Assembly: GCF_000769915.1 (NCBI RefSeq)
Contig: NZ_JRLV01000020.1
Coordinates: 34,449 to 98,448, forward strand
Source of the DNA: Flavobacterium beibuense F44-8
Lineage (GTDB): Bacteria > Bacteroidota > Bacteroidia > Flavobacteriales > Flavobacteriaceae
Reading direction: 5' to 3'
Length of the DNA: 64,000 nucleotides
Made by a program: the position numbers and the translations under genes
Shown: positions 1 to 8,140 of the stretch, piece after piece
Layout of the letters: the number at the start of each line of letters is the position of its first letter
Position numbering within the stretch: the first letter of the stretch is position 1
Notes under the pieces: model-generated
The model's input: only the letters and a program-made list of their open reading frames with translations
Told to the model about the DNA's origin: nothing
Database searches by the model: none

Positions 1-57
1 GACAGGCTTATTGAAACCGAGTCGACCAACTTTTTAGGTCCAAGGACATTTAACTAA
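1..57 (+). CDS. ccoG: CcoG C-terminus (partial)
   Basis: The frame open from base 1 encodes 18 residues ending in FLGPRTFN and stops at a TAA 6 nt before ccoH. Position directly upstream of ccoH and the short tail suggest the end of the cytochrome c oxidase accessory protein CcoG, a polyferredoxin-like membrane protein needed for cbb3 oxidase assembly. The diagnostic ferredoxin cysteines lie outside the window, so the call rests on gene order and the tail only. Confidence 0.55.
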   Translation, partial: DRLIETESTNFLGPRTFN

Positions 58-63
58 AAACTA

Positions 64-519
64 ATGATTATGAAAATTAACTGGGGAACGGGAATCGTAA
101 TCGCATTTGCTCTCTTTATGAGCTTCATACTGTTTTTTGTATTCAGGGTACAATCAGACAGGAAATATGACAACGAACTGGTTGTGGAAGATTACTACAA
201 ACAGGAAAGAATATTGCAGGATCAGTTAAACAGGCAGGAAAATGCCGTGAGCCTACAACATCAGTTAAAAATAAACAGTACCGAAGCCGGTGTAGAAATA
301 GAGTTTCCTGCCGAATTTGATACTGCCAAAATAAAAGGAAAAGTGTTCCTGTACAGGCCGTCTAACCAAAAGCTGGATATTGAAAAACCAATATCAATAT
401 CTGCTTCTAATCTGCTCATACCTAAAAGTGATTTGGTAGGCGGCCGCTGGAACATTACTGTAGACTGGGAATATGAAGGTAAAGGTTACCTAAATAAAAA
501 AGAGGTCACAGTGTACTAA
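64..519 (+). CDS. ccoH: CcoH/FixH family protein, cbb3 oxidase assembly
   Basis: A 151-residue protein with one N-terminal membrane helix (about residues 8-28, with the run FALFMSFILFFVFRV), then a soluble domain that begins YDNELVVEDYYKQE. This is the FixH layout: one anchor plus a small periplasmic beta domain. FixH/CcoH proteins stabilise CcoNOP subcomplexes during cbb3 oxidase assembly. It lies 6 nt after the ccoG tail and 24 nt before the TauE/SafE-like gene, so all three are probably co-transcribed. An alternative start is the ATG two codons downstream. Confidence 0.85.
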   Translation: MIMKINWGTGIVIAFALFMSFILFFVFRVQSDRKYDNELVVEDYYKQERILQDQLNRQENAVSLQHQLKINSTEAGVEIEFPAEFDTAKIKGKVFLYRPSNQKLDIEKPISISASNLLIPKSDLVGGRWNITVDWEYEGKGYLNKKEVTVY

Positions 520-543
520 TTAACAACACTAAAAAATAAGAGT

Positions 544-1245
544 ATGTTATATTCAGCTCTTTTATTAGGATTAATATCAAGCCTGCACTGCATGGGCATG
601 TGCGGGCCTATAGCCATGATGCTGCCGGTAGACCGATCCAACGAAACTAAAAAAACGATACAGATACTTTTGTATCATGCCGGCAGGCTCACGGCTTATG
701 GTTCACTGGGGTTAGTTTTCGGACTCCTGGGCAGGGGGCTTTACCTTGCCGGGATGCAGCAAAACATGGCCATAGCATCAGGGATCATAATGATAACCAT
801 AATTGCCATACCGGAAAAAAAGTTTGCCAAATACAACTTTTCAAAACCGGTATACAAAATAATAAGTAGTGTAAAAAGTAGCCTTGGAGCCCAGTTTAGA
901 AAAAAAACCAATAAAGCGATATTTGTAACCGGGCTCCTTAACGGTTTTTTACCCTGTGCACTGGTATATGCCGCCCTGTTTGGAGCAATAGCTATGCAAA
1001 ATGCACTACTGGGAGCTTTATTTATGGTACTGTATGGACTAGGTACTATCCCTATGATGAGTGCAGTTGTGTATGTAAGTACCATGCTTACCTCTCCTTT
1101 TAGAAATAAGATAAATAAACTTATCCCCTATGCAGTTGCCATTATTGGCGTATTTTTTATTGTAAGGGGACTTGGGCTTGGTATCCCGTATATTTCACCG
1201 GGTAATACCAGCCTTTATGTACAGGAAATACCTCATTGCAGGTAG
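544..1245 (+). CDS. Sulfite exporter TauE/SafE family membrane protein of the cco operon
   Basis: A 233-residue polytopic membrane protein with about six hydrophobic segments. It starts with the signature SSLHCMGMCGPIAM, typical of the TauE/SafE-like proteins encoded after ccoGH in Bacteroidetes. The Cys/Met-rich loop HCMGMCGP and a second loop LPCALVYAAL suggest thiol or metal (copper) handling linked to cbb3 maturation rather than sulfite export. That role is inference from operon context. It is the last gene before a strong bidirectional terminator shared with convergent hemN. Confidence 0.8.
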   Translation: MLYSALLLGLISSLHCMGMCGPIAMMLPVDRSNETKKTIQILLYHAGRLTAYGSLGLVFGLLGRGLYLAGMQQNMAIASGIIMITIIAIPEKKFAKYNFSKPVYKIISSVKSSLGAQFRKKTNKAIFVTGLLNGFLPCALVYAALFGAIAMQNALLGALFMVLYGLGTIPMMSAVVYVSTMLTSPFRNKINKLIPYAVAIIGVFFIVRGLGLGIPYISPGNTSLYVQEIPHCR

Positions 1246-1271
1246 TTTTAAAATGATAGTTCGACAAATCG

Positions 1272-1303
1272 AAAAAGCCTCTTAATCAAATAAGAGGCTT
1301 TTT
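1272..1303. terminator. Bidirectional intrinsic terminator between the cco operon and hemN
   Basis: Perfect 13-bp inverted repeat AAAAAGCCTCTTA / TAAGAGGCTTTTT with a 6-nt loop. A/T tracts on both sides let it act for the converging genes on either strand. Confidence 0.9.
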
Positions 1304-1328
1304 CTTTGGTCAGGTTGTAAGGTGTAAT

Positions 1329-2693
1329 TTAAACAACCATCGAAAACAACTTGGTTTCCGGTGCTTTCCTTTTCAGCCTTAAATCAAAGGCCATACAAAT
1401 ATTTCTTACGTAGGCTTTACCTGCTTCAGTTACAGTAATATTGTTTTTACCAAACTCCAGCAGTCCGTCGCTTTCCATTTCCTTTAGGCTTAATAATGTT
1501 TCAGGCAGTTCAGGGAAATAAAGTGAACTATCTTCCCATGATGTTGTAAAACTGCACATAAGGTTTAAAATATGTCTTCTTATAATCAGGTCTTCATCGG
1601 TTAATGAGTGTCCTCTAAAAACCGGAAGTTCATTAAGTTCTATTCTTTTATAGTAATCCTCAAGTACTTTTTCGTTTTGTGCAAAGGCATACCAGCTATC
1701 ACTAATTGATGATACCCCAAGCCCTATCATCAATTGCGTTTTAGAGGCACTGTATCCCATAAAATTACGGTGCAGTTTACCTTCTTTGTAAGCTGTGTAC
1801 ATTGCATCGCTTTTAAGAGCAAAATGATCCATACCTATTTCATAATAATCATTTTGATCAAGGAGTTGTTTGCCTATTTCATATAACATACGTTTCTCCT
1901 CATCTTTAGGCAGGTTCTTTTCGTCATAACCACGTTGCCCGTTACCTTTTATCCATGGCACATGAGCATAGCTGTAAAATGAAATCCTGTCGGGATTCAG
2001 GGCTTTGGTTTTCTCAATGGTATCTACCATCGTTTCTACGGTTTGGAACGGAAGTCCGAAAACCAGATCATGGCTTATAGAGGTATATCCTATTTCCTTT
2101 GCCCAAAAAGTCACTCGTGCCACATTTTGAAACGGCTGTACACGGTGAATGGCTTTCTGTACAATAATATCGTAATCCTGTACCCCGAAGCTCACCCTCC
2201 TGAAACCTAAATCATATAAGGTTTGCAGGTGCTCTTTTGTGGTATTATTAGGATGCCCCTCAAAACTGAATTCATAATCAGGCGCTTTTATAGCCCTGTC
2301 AAAAATTCCGTTTATAAGAATTTCTAAATTTTCGGGACTAAAAAATGTAGGTGTACCACCGCCTAAATGAAGTTCTTTTACCCTTGGTTTTTCGGGTAAT
2401 AAATCACAATACATATTCCACTCGTTAAGTACTGCTGTTATGTATGTGGTTTCTACCTCATGCCTGCGGGTTACCCTTTTGTTGCATCCGCAAAAAGTAC
2501 ACATACTTTCGCAAAACGGTAAATGGATGTACAGGCTTATCCCCTCAGTTGCATTACTTTCATCAAAAGCCTGTAAAAAACTCTGTTTCCAAACGTCTCC
2601 GGTAAAACCGCCATTATCCCAGTAAGGCACTGTAGGATAACTAGTATAACGTGGCCCCGGAACGTTATATTTTTGAAGTATATTATTTTCCAT
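1329..2693 (-). CDS. hemN: Oxygen-independent coproporphyrinogen III dehydrogenase
   Basis: A radical SAM enzyme of 454 residues that converts coproporphyrinogen III to protoporphyrinogen IX under low oxygen. From the chosen start the protein opens MENNILQKYNVPGPRYTSYP, the usual HemN N-terminus with the PRYTSYP motif. The cluster motif CESMCTFCGC (CxxxCxxC) follows, then HLGGGTPTFF and the C-terminal HemN domain. The frame stays open 20 codons upstream, but an ATG at 2753 would lie upstream of the predicted -7 box and inside the palindromic operator, so the start at 2693 is preferred. Proximity to cbb3 oxidase genes fits a microaerobic regulon. Confidence 0.95.
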   Translation of the reverse strand: MENNILQKYNVPGPRYTSYPTVPYWDNGGFTGDVWKQSFLQAFDESNATEGISLYIHLPFCESMCTFCGCNKRVTRRHEVETTYITAVLNEWNMYCDLLPEKPRVKELHLGGGTPTFFSPENLEILINGIFDRAIKAPDYEFSFEGHPNNTTKEHLQTLYDLGFRRVSFGVQDYDIIVQKAIHRVQPFQNVARVTFWAKEIGYTSISHDLVFGLPFQTVETMVDTIEKTKALNPDRISFYSYAHVPWIKGNGQRGYDEKNLPKDEEKRMLYEIGKQLLDQNDYYEIGMDHFALKSDAMYTAYKEGKLHRNFMGYSASKTQLMIGLGVSSISDSWYAFAQNEKVLEDYYKRIELNELPVFRGHSLTDEDLIIRRHILNLMCSFTTSWEDSSLYFPELPETLLSLKEMESDGLLEFGKNNITVTEAGKAYVRNICMAFDLRLKRKAPETKLFSMVV

Positions 2694-2716
2694 TGTGACT
2701 GATTTATTTTGAATAT

Positions 2717-2760
2717 CAAAATTATACCACACGCTACTGCTAAAAAATGACAATTGTCAT
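2717..2760 (-). promoter_or_regulatory. hemN promoter with FNR/CRP-like palindrome
   Basis: On the minus strand a -7 box TAATTTTG (2717-2724) lies 23 nt upstream of the hemN ATG. A perfect 14-bp palindrome ATGACAATTGTCAT (2747-2760) is centred about 29 nt upstream of that box, near -41 relative to the expected transcription start. That is where class II Crp/Fnr activators bind. Which regulator binds is not shown by the sequence. Confidence 0.65.
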
Positions 2761-2783
2761 GTAGCCGATTTTGGAAAATAAAA

Positions 2784-2813
2784 AAATCCGCACGGGTTGC
2801 CCTATGCGGATTT
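2784..2813 (-). terminator. Terminator of the DUF1111/imelysin operon
   Basis: Stem AAATCCGCA / TGCGGATTT with a 12-nt loop. In the minus direction it is followed by an uninterrupted T tract. It lies just past the stop of the di-haem lipoprotein gene. Confidence 0.85.
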
Positions 2814-2845
2814 CGGTCAGATTTTATTAAATAGTGTAATAAAAT

Positions 2846-4243
2846 TTAAAGTGAATTAAGGAATTTAAGCAGGTCTTCCCTTTCGGAAGCCGAAAGTTCC
2901 TTAAACATGTTTTTGGCGGTTTGCGCCTCACCACCGTGCCATAAAATAGCCTCGGTAATGTTACGCGCCCTTCCGTCATGCAGGAAATTGGTATGTCCGT
3001 TAACCGTTTCAACCAATCCTATACCCCATAATGGCGGAGTTCTCCACTCGCTGCCTGTCGCCAGGTAATCTGGAGCATTATCTGCCAGTTCAGGCCCCAT
3101 ATCGTGTAAAAGCAAATCAGTATACGGCCTTATGGTTTGGTTAGCATATCCTGAAATGTAGTAACTGTTTCCGGTTTCTACTTTTGGGATGTGGCATGCC
3201 ACACAATTAATGTCGTTAAAAATTTGCTTTCCTCTTAATACCGACTGGTCGTCATAATTCCTGCGGATAGGAACAGAAAGCGCACTGGAATACAGTACCA
3301 TCCTGTTAAAGGCAAGTTCAGGTATTTCAGGATCACCTCCGTTAGGAATAGTGCTGCAGTCTACACCCGGAGGGCAGTTTTCCTCAGGGAATACAGGAGA
3401 GGTTATCCCCATATCACCACTAAGTGCACCTGCAACCTGTTGCCTTACATTAGGCTGATTGGCTTTCCAGCCAAAACGCCCCATGCGTTGCGAGTTGCTC
3501 TCTACATCATATACATAGTTTGCCCTTCCTGAAATTCCGTCACCATTAGCATCAAACTCATCGGCAAAAGACAGCCATGTAGCCTCCGGTACTGCCTCCA
3601 GGAGTCCTAAACCAACAATCTGGTTGGCTATACGTGGTGAAATTTGCACGTTAGAAGCAAGGCTTCCGTAACCAAGATCGGTCACGGTATATGTTGGTTT
3701 TTGCAGTTCTATGGTAGTACCGTCTGCAAAAGTTTCTGTAATCGTTTGGTAAGTAATGTTCATCTGTCCTTCGCGAACAGGCCCTAAAATTACGTTGTCC
3801 TGTAACTGACCTCCGTAAACCGGATCAGGCAAGGCAGCCCCGTGAGCATCAACCCCCGGAACACTAAACCTGAAAAGAAGTCCCCTCCCCAATTCGCCGT
3901 CATACATAGGCGGACGTCCCCTACCGTCTTTAAAGTGACAACTGGAACAGGCAACAGCATTATAAAAAGGTCCTAAACCATCGCGCGCAGTAGTGCTTGA
4001 AGGTGCCGAAACCCAGGTTTGCCTGAAAAAAGAATTACCTACCCCAAAATCGGTAGACTGATCTGGCGTTAAACCAGAGTAAGCAAAACCAAAAGCCTCT
4101 TCGGTTGCATTGTTTACCGTGGCCACACCACCGGAATACTGCTCTCCTTCTTCAGGAGAGAGACTTACATAATCTTCATCATTATTGCTGCATCCCGTTA
4201 TAAAAAGGGAAGCCAACATTACTGAACAGATAACTTTTTTCAT
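2846..4243 (-). CDS. Di-haem oxidoreductase (DUF1111) lipoprotein
   Basis: A 465-residue protein with a lipoprotein signal (LFITGCSNND, lipidated Cys about residue 18). Two c-type haem motifs, CSSCH near residue 100 and CVACH near residue 350, match the DUF1111 'thiol oxidoreductase' family related to MauG/cytochrome c peroxidases. The C-terminus has the typical DGRARNITEAILWHGGEA segment. The family is repeatedly found beside imelysins, as here, and is thought to work in periplasmic or surface iron handling. The exact reaction is unknown. It is downstream of and probably co-transcribed with the imelysin gene at 4328-5515. Confidence 0.9.
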   Translation of the reverse strand: MKKVICSVMLASLFITGCSNNDEDYVSLSPEEGEQYSGGVATVNNATEEAFGFAYSGLTPDQSTDFGVGNSFFRQTWVSAPSSTTARDGLGPFYNAVACSSCHFKDGRGRPPMYDGELGRGLLFRFSVPGVDAHGAALPDPVYGGQLQDNVILGPVREGQMNITYQTITETFADGTTIELQKPTYTVTDLGYGSLASNVQISPRIANQIVGLGLLEAVPEATWLSFADEFDANGDGISGRANYVYDVESNSQRMGRFGWKANQPNVRQQVAGALSGDMGITSPVFPEENCPPGVDCSTIPNGGDPEIPELAFNRMVLYSSALSVPIRRNYDDQSVLRGKQIFNDINCVACHIPKVETGNSYYISGYANQTIRPYTDLLLHDMGPELADNAPDYLATGSEWRTPPLWGIGLVETVNGHTNFLHDGRARNITEAILWHGGEAQTAKNMFKELSASEREDLLKFLNSL

Positions 4244-4259
4244 TTCCTTATAGTAACAA

Positions 4260-4292
4260 CAAAGCGCCCATCTTTAAAAAGAGGGCACTTTG
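4260..4292 (-). other. Intercistronic hairpin between imelysin and DUF1111 genes
   Basis: Ten-bp stem CAAAGTGCCC / GGGCGCTTTG (minus strand, one wobble) with a T-rich loop and no following T tract. It may adjust the relative amounts of the two lipoprotein mRNAs. This role is inference. Confidence 0.45.
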
Positions 4293-4327
4293 GTATGATT
4301 TAATTTGCGTTAAAAATCGCTTAACAG

Positions 4328-5515
4328 CTACTCTATTTCAAGGTTAAGCTTAGCTGCTCCTGCCAATAAATTAGCTCCTAATTCCTGTTGTAAATTCAAT
4401 ACAGCTGCTTTTACTTTGGCTCCTTCTTCAGAAGTTGCACCACCTGATATAGCATAGTCAAATGGTATGGCGATAGCAGCAATGCTAGCCTCAGTAGTAC
4501 TTATAGCTGCATTTGTATTTTGTGCTGTCTGAGCATCAGCCTGTGCGACAAGATCTTCAAGAGAAGCACCTGATAAAGAACCATACTCACCTCTGTAAAC
4601 ATTAATTACACCTTTATAGTTTAGATAAACATCACGGTGAGTATTATCACTAAAGCAAGAGTGCTCATCTTCCTGATCCATGTTAGCAAGAGCTACATCC
4701 ATACGCTCAACAGCAAGTTCGGCAGCTGCAAGTGTAACAATACCTAAATACATATTTTGTAAAGCCTCATCTTCAGGTAAAGCCAGAAAAACACCTCTGT
4801 ATTCTCCACCTTCTTTCCATTGATCAACAAGGTAAGAAAGATGATCTGTAAGCAAATCAGCACATACCACAAGGTATTCACGCCTTCTGTCTTCGTTAAG
4901 TGCTGTTCCGCCTTCGTCAACAAAATCAGTGTAAGCTCTCTGTCCCGGTAAATTATCAGCAGGAGCGGTTAAATCCTGTCCCCACAGTAAAAACTCAATA
5001 GCATGGTAACCGGTACTGATGTTTTTCTCTCCACCATCTTCGTTAAGGCTAATAAGAAGCTCTTTAGTGATTTCAGGGAAGTTTTCTGTATCGTTAATAA
5101 TACCACCGTTTAAAACAGTGCCGTTATTATCTACATAATCAATATAGTTTTCATCAAGCGGCCATGCGTTAAGTAAACCTTCCGGTCCGTTTTCGTCATC
5201 AATCGGTCCGTTAGCAAAACGAAATGCCTCGGTAGTTCCGTAACTTTCCCTTGCGTCTCTCCATTTGTTTTTAGCTTCAGTAAAATTAGCATCTGTAGGC
5301 TCTCCAACAAAAGTGTTGATAGCAGTTTCAAGTGCTACTGCATCATCATAAGCATCCTTATAATTTTGGTAAACGATATTAGCGTAGTTCTCAATTACTG
5401 CTGATTTAGACACCTGATTCCCCGCAGGTGTACTTTGGTCGTCATCATTGCTGCAAGAAGCTAATACTAAACCTGCTGCTGCAACAAATGATAACCCAAG
5501 AGTAAGTTTTTTCAT
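4328..5515 (-). CDS. Imelysin family lipoprotein (peptidase M75 fold)
   Basis: A 395-residue lipoprotein (VLASCSNDDD, lipidated Cys near residue 21) with the imelysin signature STGYHAIEFLLWGQDL carrying the family's GxHxxE motif. Imelysins (IrpA/ICMP type, related to EfeO) are surface or periplasmic proteins linked to iron acquisition; peptidase activity is doubtful. It is the first gene of the minus-strand arm of a divergent locus. Four cysteines beyond the lipobox are not evident, so metal binding would use His/Glu/Asp. Confidence 0.92.
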   Translation of the reverse strand: MKKLTLGLSFVAAAGLVLASCSNDDDQSTPAGNQVSKSAVIENYANIVYQNYKDAYDDAVALETAINTFVGEPTDANFTEAKNKWRDARESYGTTEAFRFANGPIDDENGPEGLLNAWPLDENYIDYVDNNGTVLNGGIINDTENFPEITKELLISLNEDGGEKNISTGYHAIEFLLWGQDLTAPADNLPGQRAYTDFVDEGGTALNEDRRREYLVVCADLLTDHLSYLVDQWKEGGEYRGVFLALPEDEALQNMYLGIVTLAAAELAVERMDVALANMDQEDEHSCFSDNTHRDVYLNYKGVINVYRGEYGSLSGASLEDLVAQADAQTAQNTNAAISTTEASIAAIAIPFDYAISGGATSEEGAKVKAAVLNLQQELGANLLAGAAKLNLEIE

Positions 5516-5561
5516 TATTTAAATATTTGGTTAACGTTATTTAGATTTATTAAAAACAAGG

Positions 5562-5590
5562 CAAATGTAAAAACTTATATAATATCTCAA
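5562..5590 (-). promoter_or_regulatory. Promoter of the imelysin-DUF1111 operon
   Basis: Minus-strand -7 box TACATTTG (5562-5569, perfect TAnnTTTG) and a TTTTG -33 element whose TTG is at 5588-5590. The 18-nt spacing is within the Bacteroidetes range. Confidence 0.7.
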
Positions 5591-5645
5591 AACAAATTGG
5601 GGATAAATTATTTATAATAATTATAGATAAGTGGTTTCAGTTTTT

Positions 5646-5653
5646 TATTTTTG
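5646..5653 (+). promoter_or_regulatory. -7 box for the second imelysin operon
   Basis: TATTTTTG lies 16 nt upstream of the ATG at 5670. No -33 TTTG is visible at normal distance. The AT-rich partial dyad around 5606-5624 (AATTATTTATAATAATTAT) could be a Fur-type operator, but it is only a loose match. Confidence 0.45.
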
Positions 5654-5669
5654 CAAAAATTTTTTAGAA

Positions 5670-6770
5670 ATGAAAAAAATACTTGCGCTATTTATTTTGG
5701 CAGTAGTTGGATTAGGATGCTCATCTAATGATAATGAAGAAGTTAACAACACACCTACTTTTGACCGTAGTGCCATACTTGTAAACTGGGCCGATAATAT
5801 TATAATCCCATCTTACGAGAATTATACTGCAAAAGTTACCACTCTAAGTGAAAAAGCTGCAACATTTACACAAACTCCTGATGAAGCAGGACTTGCAGAA
5901 TTAAGAACTGCATGGCTTGATGCTTATGTTGCTTACCAATATGTAGCCCTATATGATTTTGGAAAAGCATCTCTGCTTTACCTTAAATTAAGTGCTAATA
6001 CTTACCCTACTGATGTTGCCGGAATTGAAGCTAACATTGCTTCGGGCAGTTATAATCTTGGTACACAAATACAGTTTAACCGTCAGGGATTCCCTGCAAT
6101 AGACTATTTAATATATGGTACAGGTACAAATGCCGAAATCATTGCTTCATACAGCAATCAGGCAACTGCCGATTACCTAAACGCTATAATAGCACAGCTA
6201 AAAAGTATTGCAGAACAGGTTACTAACGACTGGAACGGAGCCTACAGAGATACTTATGTAAACAACAACAGTACATCTGTAAGCAGCTCAGTAAACATTA
6301 CAACAAATAACTTCATCAAGAATTTTGAGAAAGATGTTAGAAGTGGTAAAGTAGGTATCCCTGCTGGTATTTTCTCTAACGGAGTTACTTATGCCGATAA
6401 AGTAGAAGCTTACTATAAAAATGATGTTTCAAAAACGTTACTTACTGCCGGTATAAAAGCACAACAGGACTTTTTTAACGGTAAGGCTTTTAACGGTACA
6501 ACAACCGGTGCAAGCCTTAAAAGTGCACTTGATGTTGTAAATGCTGTTAGAGACGGACAAAACCTTAGTGCTATAATCAACAATCAGTTTGGTACAATTA
6601 ATACTGCCGTAAGCGCTCTTAACGAAAGTTTCTCTGACCAGATTAATCAGGACAACAACAAAATGCTTGCTGCTTATGACGCCATGCAACAAAATGTTGT
6701 TTACCTTAAACTGGATATGATGCAGGCTCTTAATATTACCATTGATTATGTAGATGGTGACGGTGATTAA
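5670..6770 (+). CDS. Second imelysin family lipoprotein
   Basis: A 366-residue lipoprotein with signal VVGLGCSSND (Cys 17). The start at 5670 is preferred over an in-frame ATG at 5631 because only the former puts the signal peptide at the N-terminus and sits behind the -7 box. The motif QGFPAIDYLIYGTG matches the imelysin-like branch where the canonical H is replaced by FPAxD. It is divergent in sequence from the paralogue at 4328-5515. It stops 2 nt before the HTTM gene, so imelysin, HTTM and TonB receptor form one operon. Confidence 0.88.
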   Translation: MKKILALFILAVVGLGCSSNDNEEVNNTPTFDRSAILVNWADNIIIPSYENYTAKVTTLSEKAATFTQTPDEAGLAELRTAWLDAYVAYQYVALYDFGKASLLYLKLSANTYPTDVAGIEANIASGSYNLGTQIQFNRQGFPAIDYLIYGTGTNAEIIASYSNQATADYLNAIIAQLKSIAEQVTNDWNGAYRDTYVNNNSTSVSSSVNITTNNFIKNFEKDVRSGKVGIPAGIFSNGVTYADKVEAYYKNDVSKTLLTAGIKAQQDFFNGKAFNGTTTGASLKSALDVVNAVRDGQNLSAIINNQFGTINTAVSALNESFSDQINQDNNKMLAAYDAMQQNVVYLKLDMMQALNITIDYVDGDGD

Positions 6771-6772
6771 TA

Positions 6773-8140
6773 ATGACATCACATATAAAATCATATCTAA
6801 ACTCATACACTAATGCCGCAACACTGGCCTTTTACAGGCTGGTGTTCGGTTTTATGATGCTGTTTGGACTTGTACGTTTTGCATCATACGGGTGGATAGA
6901 TAAATTTTATATACAACCTTCTTTTCATTTTACCTATTACGGTTTTAGTTGGGTTAAACCCATAGGCGTTTATACTTATGGTATTTTTATACTGTGTGCC
7001 CTGGCTGCAATTGGAATAGCAATTGGCTACAGGTACAGACTTTCGGCAATTGTTTTCTTTATAAGCTTTACATACATAGAGCTTATGGACAAAACAACCT
7101 ACCTTAATCACTACTATTTTATATCTATAGTAAGCTTTGTAATGATATTTTTACCGGCAGCTTCCTGTTTCTCGGTAGATGTTTATAAAAAACCCGAACA
7201 TGCTTTTTCGCAAATACCACGCTGGACAATAGATATTTTAAAGCTTTTACTTGCCATAGTATATTTTTACGCCGGACTGGCAAAGCTTAATTCCGACTGG
7301 CTTTTAAGAGCCATGCCATTAAAGATATGGCTATCAGGTCATGCCGAACTACCTTTAATTGGCCACCTAATGCTTAAAAACTGGATACACTATTTCTTTA
7401 GTTGGTTTGGTGCTATATATGACTTGGGTATTGTATTCCTGCTTATAAATAAAAGGTTCAGATTAATAGGTTTTGCCTTTGTGGTTGCTTTCCATCTCCT
7501 TACGGCACTATTGTTCCCTATTGGTATGTTCCCTTATGTAATGATTGTTTCTACACTGATATTCTTTGGCAGTGACTTTCATAAAAAATGCCTGGAAATA
7601 CTAAGCAAAGCTTTAAGGCTTCCGTCAATATTGATTGACAGTACCAAAAAATACATTCCGCGTTTCAGGCCGCTTTATAACTTCAGTATTGTATTCCTCT
7701 CCCTGTTCCTATTGTTTCAGTTAGCCTTCCCGTTCAGGTATTTATGCTATCCGGGAGAGCTTTTCTGGACCGAAGAAGGCTTCAGGTTTTCATGGAGGGT
7801 TATGCTTATGGAAAAAGCGGGTTATGCTCAGTTTATAGTTACCGACTCTAAAACCGGAAAAAGCATTTATGTAAATAACGAAGATTTCCTTACCCGTTTT
7901 CAGGAAAAACAAATGTCTTTCCAACCCGATTTTATACTGGAATACGCACACTACCTGCACGACCATTATGAAAAGGAAGGAATGACAAACCCTGAAGTAA
8001 GGGTAAACTGCCATGTGGCACTTAACGGAAGGCTAAGCCGACCGTATATTGATCCAAAAATAAATTTAGCAGATAAAAATGAATCATTCAAGCACAAAGA
8101 CTGGATATTACCTTTTGAAGAAACTATTTGGGGGCTATAG
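6773..8140 (+). CDS. HTTM domain membrane protein
   Basis: A 455-residue integral membrane protein. The N-terminal half has a chain of hydrophobic helices and the motif WTIDILKLLLAIVYFYAGLA, followed by LNSDWLLRAMPLKIWL, characteristic of the horizontally transferred transmembrane (HTTM) domain related to vitamin K-dependent gamma-carboxylase. A soluble C-terminal part follows after about residue 330. Bacterial HTTM proteins have no firmly established reaction. Co-location with imelysin and TonB genes points to iron uptake or oxidation. Its 3' end overlaps the TonB receptor gene by 62 nt. Confidence 0.88.
   Translation: MTSHIKSYLNSYTNAATLAFYRLVFGFMMLFGLVRFASYGWIDKFYIQPSFHFTYYGFSWVKPIGVYTYGIFILCALAAIGIAIGYRYRLSAIVFFISFTYIELMDKTTYLNHYYFISIVSFVMIFLPAASCFSVDVYKKPEHAFSQIPRWTIDILKLLLAIVYFYAGLAKLNSDWLLRAMPLKIWLSGHAELPLIGHLMLKNWIHYFFSWFGAIYDLGIVFLLINKRFRLIGFAFVVAFHLLTALLFPIGMFPYVMIVSTLIFFGSDFHKKCLEILSKALRLPSILIDSTKKYIPRFRPLYNFSIVFLSLFLLFQLAFPFRYLCYPGELFWTEEGFRFSWRVMLMEKAGYAQFIVTDSKTGKSIYVNNEDFLTRFQEKQMSFQPDFILEYAHYLHDHYEKEGMTNPEVRVNCHVALNGRLSRPYIDPKINLADKNESFKHKDWILPFEETIWGL

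Noticed and set aside
5606..5624. Fur box between divergent imelysin operons
   Set aside because: Only a loose AT-rich dyad; not listed as a feature on its own.
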